Shown one piece after another: positions 41,764-52,517 of a stretch of DNA of 64,000 nucleotides. Each line of letters opens with the position of its first letter. Position 1 is the stretch's first letter. The notes below the pieces were generated by a model. It was given only the letters and a program-made list of their open reading frames with translations. It ran no database searches and was not told the origin of the DNA. This stretch comes from Thalassia testudinum. Taxonomy: Eukaryota > Streptophyta > Magnoliopsida > Alismatales > Hydrocharitaceae. The translations under genes and the position numbers were made by a program. The DNA is taken from NCBI GenBank assembly GCA_037157565.1, contig JAZHRO010000024.1, forward strand, positions 11,848,501-11,912,500, given 5' to 3'.

Positions 41764-42389
41764 CCACGTCTTCTCCTTCGCAAGGGGGGGTGATAGCAGC
41801 AAAAAGAAAAAAAGCCCACCAGCAGGCCACCATCTTCATCTCCTCCCTCTACCTCCATACGCCGGCCCTCCTCCGAGGAGAAACCCGGTGGGCAGGAGCT
41901 CACTGTGGTGCACACCAACGCAGTGAGACCACCACCGCCCAGCTCTTCCAAGAGTCGGTGGGCGTGGTGGCTCTGTTTTCATTTTTTCCGTTCCCGCACC
42001 TACCCGCCATTGGAGCCGCTTCAAGCTTCGCAGCTCAAGTAGCAGCAGCCCCAGCAGCTTCTGCGAGAGTCTGCAAGCGCCCCAGCCCCTCCGCGCGCGC
42101 CTGCAGACCTTCCCCGCTTCCACTTCTCCGCTCTGACGCACGCCCTCCACGTCCGCAACCGGCTGGCGTAGGCGTTCTCCTCTGCGCGAATACGCGCCCG
42201 CGCGCGTAGAAGCTCCGGACGACGGGCTCGCAGCGCAGACGATTTAACTCGCCTCTTGCAGAGCGGCTGCGTTCTCTCTCCCGCTCTCACTCGCTCTCCT
42301 GCCCTCTCTCTCCCGCTCTCTCTCACTCTGTCTCACAACACTTTCTCACACTCTACATCGACGCACACACACACCTACACTGACACTTT

Positions 42390-42738
42390 CACACACACAC
42401 ATACCTATACTATAAACATATATATACGTATACTTATATATTGATACATATATACATATATATACATATATAGATATATATGTATATATATATATATATA
42501 CTTATATTTATACATATAGTAGTATCTATATACTTATGTATTAGTATACATATATATATATATAAATATAGATACATATATATATCTATATACTTATACA
42601 TATACTTATTTATATATATATATACATATACTTATATAAATATACATATATACTTACATATATACATATATCTATACACATATACATATATATGAATATA
42701 CATATATCTATATATATATTATCTATATAACTAAGTAT

Positions 42739-42771
<33 letters not shown>

Positions 42772-42891
42772 CATACATATATACACACCTACTTATATAC
42801 ATACATATATACATATATGTATCTATATAACTATATATACATATATACACATATCTACATATCTAGACCTATATACATATATTATTATTAT

Positions 42892-42923
<32 letters not shown>

Positions 42924-43160
42924 CATCTATATAGTATTATATACATACATACATATATATATACCTCTATATAATTATATATACATACACACACACATAT
43001 ATATACATATACACTTATATATATATACATATATATATATCTACATATATATATATACCTATACATTTATAACTATATATATATATATATATACATATAG
43101 ATATATTTACTTATATACATATACATATACATACATACATATATATATATATTCACCTTA
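42390..43160. repeat. TATACA/TATATA microsatellite block (about 770 bp)
   Basis: Almost pure T/A with interspersed C in TATACA, CATATA and TACTTATA words, following a (CA)n and TCTC-rich stretch. Translated frames here (Tyr/Ile-rich) are artefacts of the repeat. The homologous B-family copy has a shorter form at 30260-30780. Confidence 0.9.
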
Positions 43161-43439
43161 TTTACCATACGCTGTATTGCGGGAATACCTGCACCAGTTG
43201 CTGATATTCCCCGATACACGCGTATAAAAACTGTGGTTACATACATCATCCACCATCCATCTCACACTCCACACGGCACCTAGTCCTGTTGGTTGCGTCT
43301 CTCTAGACGACGACCGATTTGACATCGTGCTACACTCCATCGCCGCCTCCACCCCCACCCCTTTATATATATAATATATACATATATATATACATACTAT
43401 ATTTACTTTATTTCTGTTTGCTTTCCTAATAGTAAAAAG

Positions 43440-43478
<39 letters not shown>

Positions 43479-44417
43479 GAAAAGATAATCTTTGCCTTGC
43501 AGGTACCCCGTCTTGCAAATAGCAAGATTCATTTTGGAACTCTGTTTTGGCTCAAAGCCAAGAATACAATTTTGAGGGTGTGCCTCAAGGACAAAGATTA
43601 CCAGAAAAAAATCTAAATAAGAAAAACACCCAAAACACAATAAACAAACGGGAGAGACTCATTGTAGGAAAGGCGTAGAAACTTAACTTGTAACCTCACT
43701 TCCCTGAGTTTGACCCTCAGCCTAAAAGTGACAAGATAAAATCAAATAGGCCAGGTTAAAAAATTTTTTGTAAAGATATGGTTAGGTTCGATTTAGGTTA
43801 ACCACTATATACATTTCAACAATAAAATCACCATATTAACAACCTATCTGGGCTCGACCATACAGGACCTGAGGCATTTTATTTATAGCATGCATACATT
43901 TGCATTTAAAAAAAAAAAAGGAAAAATAATAATATATAAAAAAAAGTTTTGAACTTAACTGGTTAGGTCCTGCATTTTTAAGCAAATCAGAACTCTAGGG
44001 TAGACTAAGTTAATTCTAGGGTCAAACTTTAGAAGCTAAATGAGCTACTAGCTTTAGACCTTTAGGGTCCTTTGTGGACTTAAAAACTTAAGTAGGAGTT
44101 AAGTTGCGGACCATTCCTCAAGAGGTTGAGGAAGGAAAGCTAGGGTTTGAGTTAAAAGGTGGGGTAGTACCTGGAGTCTTGTTTTACCTTTTTGGTTTAC
44201 GGGTCCTTGTAACCCAAGCATCCAAATTTCACACACTTGGTCTGGTAATCAACTTAATTTCTTTCTTTCTTAAAAGAGATTTGGTTCTCTTAGTTTTGAC
44301 TTAGGAGAGGCTTGAAAACACAATTTGATTGGAAGAGTTCCCGCCGCAGGAGAGGTGGAGTATATACTCACCTTGAGGATGCGATGATAACATGTTACCT
44401 CCTCGGCGCTTGTCTCT

Positions 44418-44605
44418 TAGGATATCCATCCTACTGGGGGTATGTAAGCGCATTGCGCGGTTCAGGTACCATGGGCGGCCCTATCTCGAAGTGTCGATTG
44501 CCATAGGCCTGAATTCGCTTAAGAAATCCATGGGCGATACTATCTCGAAGTGTCGATTGCCAGGAGTTCTTGGAGTTGTTATGGGCGGTGCTATCTCGAA
44601 GCATC
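44418..44605 (+). repeat. stem-loop array of element A (one TAGGAT hairpin and three ATCTCGA hairpins)
   Basis: TAGGAT / ATCCTA (44418-44433), then CGGCCCT / AGTGTCG (44476-44496, one mismatch), CGATACT / AGTGTCG (44535-44555, one G-U) and GGTGCT / AGCATC (44587-44605), the last three closing ATCTCGA. Order, spacing and loops match E1 (5536-5725) although the two elements belong to clearly different LTR families. Confidence 0.7.
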
Positions 44606-44698
44606 AAAAGCCAGGCACTCTTCGTGGTATGGTAATGGGGACATTGAATCTGACATAGACCGTGTTGATAGCTGATCCGAGGTTAGACTTAGAGGAAT

Positions 44699-44700
<2 letters not shown>

Positions 44701-44770
<70 letters not shown>
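44701..44770. repeat. poly(A) run followed by (TA)n
   Basis: An A run of about 37 bases followed by about 16 TA units inside the A post-pol region. E1 has only a short A-rich stretch at the matching place (about 5810-5830), so this is a local expansion. Confidence 0.85.
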
Positions 44771-44775
<5 letters not shown>

Positions 44776-45048
44776 TCCTTTTTCCTTTAAGTCAAATAAC
44801 TTAGACCAATGCACATGCACGGATGTTTTAATCTCAAGGATCAATAAACCTTAGGGTAGAGTCAGAAATCAGAGAAACTTGTGCCTGCAACTCGTCTTTA
44901 GCCGACCTAGTCTGTAACTTAGCAACTACTTGGGAACCTTAGGTTTAGAGTCTAAACTTAATATGTTTCTAAAGGAAGATCGATTGAGTTGGCTAGTCTA
45001 CTTGGAGTGCTAGGTTTTGCTTGGATTTGCTAGGGACTAGCAAAAACT

Positions 45049-45063
45049 AGGCATGGGGGTATT
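45049..45063 (+). promoter_or_regulatory. polypurine tract of element A
   Basis: AGGCATGGGGGTATT directly before the 3' LTR start. Same core as 6168-6180. Confidence 0.85.
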
Positions 45064-46936
45064 TGATTAGCCCATATTTGTGGGCTATTTAAGTATTTAA
45101 GTGCCTAGACATTAAGTTAATTCTAGCATGTAATTAGCATAAACTAGGATGTAAATAGGTTAATTCATATTTCTAATTTAATTATAAAATTCATGCATTG
45201 CATTCATATTTAAATGCATTTAGAATTAACTTAGAATTGCATTTATTTAATTAGTTAACCAATTAGGTGCATTGCATACATTAATTTAAGTTAACATAAA
45301 AGTTGAGGGTTTGTATATAAATAATCATAATATTTTAACATTATTTTTTCTTTCTTCTTCTTGCAGCAACGCCACCAACTGCCGCACTGAAATTTGCATT
45401 CAAGGACCAGAGGAGAATGTGGATCTGCTCCCGCCTCTCCGTTCAAATCTATGCAGGTGGCTACAAAAGGAGGAGAGAGGCTACCGAGTGGAGGAGGCCG
45501 CCATCCTCGACCACCACTGTGCAGAGAGTTTATCTCTTGTCCATTCCACCACCACCGACCTCAACCGCGGCGATGAGCCTCCACCACCATGGGTGTGTGG
45601 TGTGACAGGCCACACCGCCATCTGGAGCTCGTCTGCATCACTGTGCCTCACCAGAATCAACACCACCACGCTCGCCATCATCACCAACAACCTCCACTGT
45701 AGCCACTGCAACTTCACTCCGCCGCCAGTTAAGACGTCCGGGAAGTTTCCCGGACGTCTGAAGCTTCGTCCCAATGCACTCATCTCCTGTGCGCTCACTT
45801 CTATTCGCGCCATCTCCAGCCTCACCTCTGCCTGCGTGCCCCTACAGCTGCACAAGCCACCCGCACGCCTGCAGCAGTGCTGCACCTCTTCATCATTCCC
45901 TGCTTGTAGCAGCAACCACCCTTGCGCTGCATCTCCTCCAGTACGACCACTCCAGCATACCTGTCTCACACCTTCCTTTGAACCTCGGCACACTGCATCT
46001 CCTTCAGCGCCAACCATCAGCCCATGCACGCCTCTTCATCATCACTGCCTGCAGACCACGCGTTCTTCTTTGCACGCGCAGCACCCTGCAGCGCCTCCTA
46101 CAGTGACCGCCACGTGCCTTCCTTGCAGCCTGCAGAGCCGTATCTCTTGCAGCACCCACCGTGCGCCCTCTAGTTGCAGCGTGCGGGTTGCGGTAGTGTA
46201 GCCAACAGTGCGTGCGCCTCCTCTCCAGCGTCCATTTCCGCGCCCTCGCTGACCTTCTTCAGCGCTCTGCCAGAACTGCAGCGTGCACACAGCCTCCAGC
46301 GCACCACCCGTGCACACAGTAACAGGCGCACGTTCTTCTTTGCGTGCACAGCACCCTGTAGTGCCTACGCACGCCCATCCGCACCTCCTCCAGCAGGTGC
46401 TGCCACCGTCGATACCCACCTTCACCGGAGCTTCGTCCACTCGGCTCCGACCACCTCGCGACTTGCCGCCTCCGCTACGAAGCCCTCGGTCTAAAGAACT
46501 TCCTCCGAGCTTCATGCTTCTAGCCGTTCCTTCCTCTTTACACACGGCCAAGGGGAAGAAATCCCTTGTTTTGCTACAGTAAAAGGGCTATTAATATTTA
46601 CATTCTCTACCATTGCCAACTTTTATTGATATTTTATTAAATCTACATTGCAAAAAATATCCGTTAGTTATTCAAAAGTGCCATTTCTGCATGTTCTCTT
46701 GATACTATCTTGATCTGAAGGCAGATTTGGCTCGATTTTCGTTGAAATTAACTACGAATATATGTTTTTAACCGGTGTGAATTTAAATACGTCATTGCCT
46801 CCTTGTGGACACGACCCGCTCTTCTCCGAGTGGTTATTTTAATTATTGATTAGTCGATTTTTCCACCACATAGAACTACAAACGACGCGTCAATTTATGT
46901 AACAAACGACTTTAAAAGAGAAGAATCAGCTCGTCA
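45064..46936 (+). repeat. 3' LTR of element A (1873 bp)
   Basis: Matches 32751-34627 from TGATTAGCCCA to CTCGTCA, followed by the GTTAT duplication. TATA at 45314-45323. Differences from the 5' copy are mostly transitions plus a few short indels (e.g. an extra CACCCGCACG-like insertion near 45860). Confidence 0.93.
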
Positions 46937-47044
46937 GTTATGCAATATTTATAGTATGTAATGCAATCCTATGCTTAAGAACATGCATAAATATACATCT
47001 TATGCAATGTAAGCATGTTTACATCATTTACTTAATGATTATAC
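46937..47044. other. right GTTAT duplication and AT-rich target remnant
   Basis: 46937-46941 is the right target duplication. The ATGCAA/ATGCAT-rich sequence to about 47044 continues 32690-32750 across the insertion. It seems to be AT-rich U3 of the P-family LTR, abutting the M interior at about 47045. Confidence 0.55.
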
Positions 47045-47776
47045 CAAGTGGCTATCGCTGATCGGGCAGATTATACCCGCATCAAGCCACTTAATGATTT
47101 CCTTTTTAACGACCTCCCGCATGTTAGGGTTGAGATGTCGCTGCATCTCGCAGGAAGGTCGAGCCTCCTCCGTATATATACGGTGAGTGCATTAGGAGGG
47201 GCTAATGCCAGTTAAATCAGATAAGGACCATCCAATGGCTGCCTTGTGTTCCATAAGGACCTTTGTTAGTTTGCACTCTTGCTCCCTGGTCAAATTTGAA
47301 CTAATGATTACAGGGAGTGTTTCATTTGGTCCCAAGAAAACATACTTAAGCGTGTTAGGCAGCTCTTTCAGCTCGGGAGTGGATGGTGAAAGATCTGACA
47401 TTTCTTGGGACGAGAGTGTCTCAAGTGGATCAGACGAAAGAAAGGCAGGAGGACGAAGTTGGCCCTCAGATTGGCCAAGAAGAGGGGCCTCTTGGATTGA
47501 TGGATCCAAAAAGGGATAGCCCCAGTGATCAGTATGTGGGCTCAAGGTCCCAGTGTGGAGTTGCAATTTTGCCTGATTTGGCGGGAAAGAAAGGGCAATC
47601 CGATCTTCAAGAGGGTGGACCGGCGGTGAGTAGCTCGAATATGACTCAGACCACGAGGTATGAGAAGCGAAGAAAACCTCGTTAGAAGTCTGGTCAGGAG
47701 AAGGTATGGGTAAAGGGAGGGATGGGGGAACGTAACAATATGTGTTAGTCAGGCAATGGTCTGTGTTCAGAGGCAA
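47045..47776 (-). pseudogene. pol fragment of element M (protease-RT linker and RT start)
   Basis: Minus-strand frame 47776-47192 holds a Pro/Ser-rich linker then [27 protein letters not shown] and GWSLSDLTGISPS, the block just before RT in E1 and A. 47191-47045 continues with the EIIKWLDAG..CPISDS region of RT and stops abruptly. Gag, protease, RT core, RNase H and integrase are missing, so M is a large-deletion derivative. Confidence 0.82.
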
Positions 47777-48125
47777 TCCACAGCAGTCAGAATAGGTCCC
47801 TATTAGTCTGATACACGCGTTGACAGCCGTGTCCTCGTCAGATGTGTCATCCTTGATGCTACTGCTAGTCAGTTAGAACGAGTATTTTTTGTATATTTTT
47901 TTTAATTATTCTAACTAAATGCAACAGTACAAACTATACTAAAGACTAACAAAGAAATACTCATAATGGTATGGAAATATGAAAAACAGAAACAGAAAAA
48001 CTTGCCTCCTTTCCAGAGAATACTTGCAAAGATATCCCTGAAAAGAAGACAAAAACAAAACTAAACAAATCTAGTTAGTAAAAAGAATTATTTACAAATA
48101 GTGGCGAATATAAATTACAGTTATC
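47777..48125 (-). other. M leader remnant
   Basis: About 350 bases between the linker fragment and the primer site; no gene. Gag and protease have been deleted here, since intact elements have over 3 kb between these points. Confidence 0.6.
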
Positions 48126-48143
48126 TCCCCAGCAACGGTGCCA
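48126..48143 (-). promoter_or_regulatory. tRNA-Asp primer-binding site of M
   Basis: The minus strand reads TGGCACCGTTGCTGGGGA, two transitions from the perfect site of A, both at CpG positions. It lies seven bases from the LTR end at 48151. Confidence 0.82.
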
Positions 48144-48150
48144 TTAAAAT

Positions 48151-51100
48151 TGTTGTTAAATTCCTCAACACTATTAATTAAGTTATTTAGGCTTAATTAA
48201 ATGTGCAAGAATGTAACTTAGGTTAACTCAAATTAAAGTCATGAATGTAGTATAGGGTCAAGTTAACCTAACATTTTAGATTTTAAAGTTCTTTTTAACT
48301 GGTTGAGTCTAGGTCGTTCACTGGGAGACATAACTTAATCCTAATTCCCCATTTAGTTTCTAAGAATAATTAGGAACTAATTATTTAATCAATTATTAGA
48401 TTAGCATATTTTAAGCACATGAGTATTGCACAAAAATAAGTCAATTAATCATAAGCAATATTCCAAGAATGGAAAACATATTTACACATATGATTTGTCA
48501 TTAGAAACCAAGTAAACATGTTTATTACATCAAGTACTTCTAATTACAAAAGATTAAGGTAAGAAAATGCTAAACAAATGAGTATAGATGCCTTATTACA
48601 TTTAGAGCTCAAAATTAATGAAAGAGAACAAAAAAAATACTAATGGAGTTATAAATCAGACGTCGAAAAATGGAAATTAGAAGTCAAAAAGTAAGAGACG
48701 TCTGATTCTCTCTTTCATTCCTTCATATTATTCCTTAATTACATTCAACTTCTTCTTTAGCCCTTGTCTCTTTATTCTCTCTCTTTATCTTTTGTCGTTA
48801 TTTTCTTCTTCACTTAACCTCTTCTCCTTTCTTTCTTCTTTAGCTAATCTCCTTAACCCTTTCTCAATACTTAAGCTTTTAAGCTCTCTTCTCTTTATCT
48901 TTGAAGCCTTAGGCTCCTTTTGACACTTTAGTCTCTTTCTTAAGTCTTTTTTTTTACTGTGCTCTTATTTCCACCGTACTTCGCCATTTTTTTTAGGCAA
49001 CACTTAACCCATTTTGCCTTTAATTATAAAAATTATTTTATTGATGGGCGGTTAGACCTCTTTCGGGGATACACAACACCCCGTGGGGTAGGACTAGATC
49101 CTACTAGAGGTCTGGCCTAATTTTAACTAGGTGGATTTTCATATGTTCATCAATGCTCAATACCGCCCTCCCATGCCCACACCCACTCTCGGGCCCACAC
49201 TCACGCCCACAGGCACACGCACACACACCTATGCGCAAGCACGTACACACGCACGTGCCCGCACCCAAGATCTCCTAAGCTGCGCCCAGTGCTAATGACC
49301 GAAGAGGCATCATCACAAATTCGTATTATACCAGCGTAGCCGTCCACAATCTACCGAGGTGGGGATATTCCTAACAGTTCCAGGCCGATCTTTCAGCGAA
49401 GATTCTGGCTGACTGGCTAGATGGTTTCGATCAAGCAAAGGCTCGATCGAAAGCCCTTGATGTGCTCTATCAGGAAATAACATCACTTTGATGCCCAGAG
49501 GAAGCTTGGTCCTTTGATTTGAAGGGCAAAAATGGTTGTTTCACACAACCAAAATGGCCTGCAGAGAAGAGACTCAGGTCAATTGACCTGCAGAGGCTAC
49601 ACAGCTCTCAACTGAAGACCTACGTGCCTTCAGTGATGAATTTCGCTTCTAATGGTCAAGGAAGTGATGTTCTAAAAGCTTCAGAGAAGGAGAAGCTCCA
49701 GATCTTCATTCAAGAAGGATAGACTCGAATTTGAGCTAAGAAATGCTCAACAGAGAGAGATTAACCTCCAGACGAGATTTGAACATCCTCAGAAGGTCAA
49801 GAGTGATTGATCTAGGCAGATTTGAGGTTCAAAATTCGCCAAACTTGCTGAAGAACAGTGTTGAGTTCAAAATGAACCCAAACTGCACAGCTTATGAAAT
49901 CCCAAGCAATCCTCAAAATAATTCAATCAGATCATTTCAAATGCATTCTAAATCATCCCAGAAACCAATTGAAACCCTTAATTCAGAGATTTAATCATTT
50001 ATTCCTTGAATTGAACTCTGGGTTGATCAATTTCAATTCAAAGTTGACTTTCTAAATCAAGTCTTCTTGGATCAAATTAAAACCTTGAATCAACTTAATT
50101 CATCCTCAGGAAATGATTCAACACTTTAAAGTCCTATTTAAATGACCCTAGAGGTGTTTCAGACGTCGTTGCCTGAGACCAAATACACCTAAGTTCGTCA
50201 GAAGAACTCAGTGGCTCTTAATCCAATTTGAGGATCTAAGTAGGTTCTACAAGGTCTGTATGTGCTTTGATACCTACTTATCAGCTTAGATTAACTCTAA
50301 CTGAGCTTCTCCATCTCTGTTGGAGTTGGAGAAGATAGAGATCAAAAGAGAAAGATTCTCACCAAACTCAAGTCTAGCCACAGGGATCTAATCCTTAGGT
50401 TTTAACTAAGCATTATGGAGCTTCCCAGGGTCTGTTAAGGGCTGAAGCTCATTTTTGATTCGCCAGAGCTCGCCGGAGCTCCGATGAACTCAGGAGTGAT
50501 CATCTGGAGTTCAAAACTCCATGAAACTGATCTGGAATAGTCTTAAAAGACTCCTGAGGTCACAAGGAACCTCAGGAACTTAACAATTAACTCAATTAAA
50601 AAGTAAATCAGAAGATAAGCTTGAATTCAACAAAATCAAAAGTTTGAGTTCGTTGGAACTCAGAACAATTCCTCTCACTCAATTGAGTGAGGGGAATTAC
50701 TCATTGATAATCAGCGATGATGTCGAGGTGATTAATTAGGTGAAATTACTCCTCTGAGCTCGCCATTGACAATGAGCTCAGAGGTTGAAATGTGAAATTG
50801 TGCATTTCTGATATAGGTGTTAATTGATCAAATGGGGCCCTTAGATGATGTTTAGGTGATGGAGGGCCCCAGTAAGTGTGGTCTAAGATCGAGGGCCTCC
50901 ACCATGGACAACGGAGGTCGCCGGTGACGGTGGGGTGAACTAAGCATTTTAGGTGTTAACAATGAGTGCAAGAAAGTGGAAATGAATCGTGGAAAGGTAG
51001 AGAAAGTGGAATTGTGATTGAATTAATGAAAGAAGGCTCGGCGAGGCCAGACATGGCCTTGTCGGAGCTGAGGAAGGTGAAGCTAAACATACTAAAATCT

Positions 51101-52237
51101 AAGCTAAACCTACTCCTAACTATTGCTAAATTACTCCTATGAGTTAGAACTACTTACCTGGATGAAAGGAGATGAGAAGCTCCGTCGATGGCACATAACG
51201 GAGGATGAAATCAGAAGGTTGGAGGAAGAGCTCTGGCGAGAAAGGAAGAAGAGAGGAAGAAGAACGGCGTGCTCCCAAGCCCTGTCATAGTCGTGGGAGA
51301 GGAAGAGGGGGTGAGAGAGACGAGCGTCTCTGGCGGGGACGCTCTGATGGATAGATGAGAGGTCGCCAGAGTTACAGAGGAATAGCCTATCGTTGACTGC
51401 TGTTGGGGAAGGGGGAAAGGGGGCCGACCCTCCTAATCGGAGAGGTCCTAGGGTATTTATAGGTTACGGTGGAGGGTAAGGGAGTTGTACTTGGACGGAA
51501 GGACGTCTAGGTTCAGTTAAACCACCGGCGTCATTTCCAACACTGGTGAGCTTAATTCCTAGTCCTAAATAGGATTAAAGGTCAATCCGATCCGTCGGAT
51601 GAAGAAAGGGAGGTGAGCGGAAGAGAAACAGCCAAGGTGGCTGTGTTCTGCTGAGGGATGAAGGTGGATTGGGTGGTGTGGTGACCAGTTGACGACGACC
51701 ATCCAATGCGAGGAAGAAGAAGAAGAAGAAACACTGCGCTCACAGGGACCTATTCATAATAAAACTTAAGGACCTATGTGTATGAAAAGGACTCAAGTGC
51801 AATGAAACCTAAGGACTAAAACATAAACTGAGGTTTGCAAGGCTTATTTTAATTTAATTCTTTTTCAACTTTTTATATATGATTATAAATTAGATAAATA
51901 TTATATATATACCTTGAATTTACGTTTTTGACCTTTTTAGCTTTATTTATTTAATTGATTAAGTTACTTAAGTTATTACATACTTAAGTATAAATTATGC
52001 TTAAGTTAAATTAGATATTAATTAGTTAACTAATTAATTATATTTTGAGGCCATTTATTAATTAAATTATTAATGATATTAATTGACTTATAATTAAGCA
52101 TTTTTAACTTATTTTTAGGTCCTTTATTTATCTGTCCCTTGTTATATAATTAACCCCTATATATTCATATGTCTAGCAATTAACTAGGGTTTCTAGTTAA
52201 TTAGGGGTAGTTAGAAGCCATGATGAGCCTCTCATCA
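48151..52237 (-). repeat. M-family LTR (about 4.1 kb, minus orientation)
   Basis: The left end TGTTGTTAAATTCC is beside the primer site; the right end is the palindrome TGATGAG-AGG-CTCATCA on the minus strand. U5 motif in reverse (GGTCGTTCACTGGGAGACA, 48312-48330); reversed TATA (51451-51464); U3 51470-52237 homologous to 8892-9525. The middle (49300-51200) is non-coding, rich in GAGCTC and TCAGAGG words; a further nested insertion there cannot be excluded, as the LTR is unusually long. Confidence 0.6.
51451..51464 (-). promoter_or_regulatory. TATA box of M-family LTR
   Basis: The minus strand reads ACCTATAAATACCC, about 780 bases from the LTR start and very like the E1 box (CTATAAATACC). 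Confidence 0.6.
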
Positions 52238-52517
52238 CTAACCTTGTTACAAGCACAGGTGCTTTAACCGCTGAGTCCAACGAACCTTAGGATAGCTCCT
52301 GCGGGCCTTAGAAACCTTTACTGCAGATTGAGGTGAAAGCTAGTTAGGTCTAGATTTGGGCTGGTACTTGAGTAGTTCTAGGCCTATTTTTGGTATTAAG
52401 ATCTGATTCCTAGAGTTGTGACTTAGTAGGGCATCCTGACGGTTGCATCTGACCTAGATAACTAGTTTGGTCTAAAAGATTTTGCTAAGGGACCAATAAA
52501 AGCTAGGCATGGGGGTA
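52238..52517 (+). other. 3' end of a type-1 element interior, with polypurine tract
   Basis: Aligns with 5910-6180 of E1 (CAAGCAC.GGTGCTTTAAC, TAGTTAGGTCTAGA-like blocks) and ends in AGGCATGGGGGTA (52505-52517) before the LTR at 52518. The rest of the interior was removed or displaced by the M LTR at 52237. Confidence 0.75.

Larger units (their letters stand above)
41363..43864 (+). mobile_element. B-family solo LTR inserted in element A (2502 bp, GGACC duplication)
   Basis: GGACC at 41358-41362 is repeated at 43865-43869 around TGATTGCATCG...CCATACA. The first 30 bases contain ATTGCA / TGCAAT arms. TATA box at 41754-41763; GC-rich part 41860-42250; a huge TA-rich microsatellite 42390-43160; U5 motif TTCCCTGAGTTTGACCC at 43699-43715. 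No internal region, so it arose by LTR-LTR recombination. It is the fullest B-family copy here and defines that family. Confidence 0.88.
43870..45048 (+). other. A post-pol untranslated region
   Basis: Non-coding; parallels 4920-6167 of E1: the TCCTCAAGAGGTTGAGG block (44115-44131 versus 5229-5245), TTTGGTTTACGGG block, stem-loops 44418-44605, and the CTAGCAAAA lead-in to the polypurine tract. It includes a poly(A)/(TA) tract at 44701-44770. No envelope-like frame. Confidence 0.72.
32751..46936 (+). mobile_element. complete Athila-lineage retrotransposon A (14.2 kb, contains a nested solo LTR)
   Basis: Both LTRs (32751-34627 and 45064-46936), a perfect primer site, gag, pol, post-pol region, polypurine tract and GTTAT duplications are present. 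Subtracting the B-family solo LTR and one duplication copy leaves about 11.7 kb. The LTRs differ by scattered substitutions, many C/T or G/A, and small indels, so the insertion is not very recent. gag has stops and a frameshift; pol has one frameshift near 40762. It inserted into a minus-strand LTR-like sequence (family P). Confidence 0.95.

Noticed and set aside
41733..42209. 158-codon frame downstream of A pol, possible envelope-like gene
   Set aside because: It lies inside the B-family solo LTR bounded by GGACC duplications, has no hydrophobic fusion or membrane segment, and other frames are equally open.
42480..43227. Tyr/Ile-rich frames of up to 136 codons
   Set aside because: They are translations of the TATACA microsatellite.
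41363..43864. Own 3' LTR of element A located directly after pol
   Set aside because: A's true 3' LTR (45064-46936) matches the 5' LTR and carries the GTTAT duplication; this LTR is of another family and has its own GGACC duplication.
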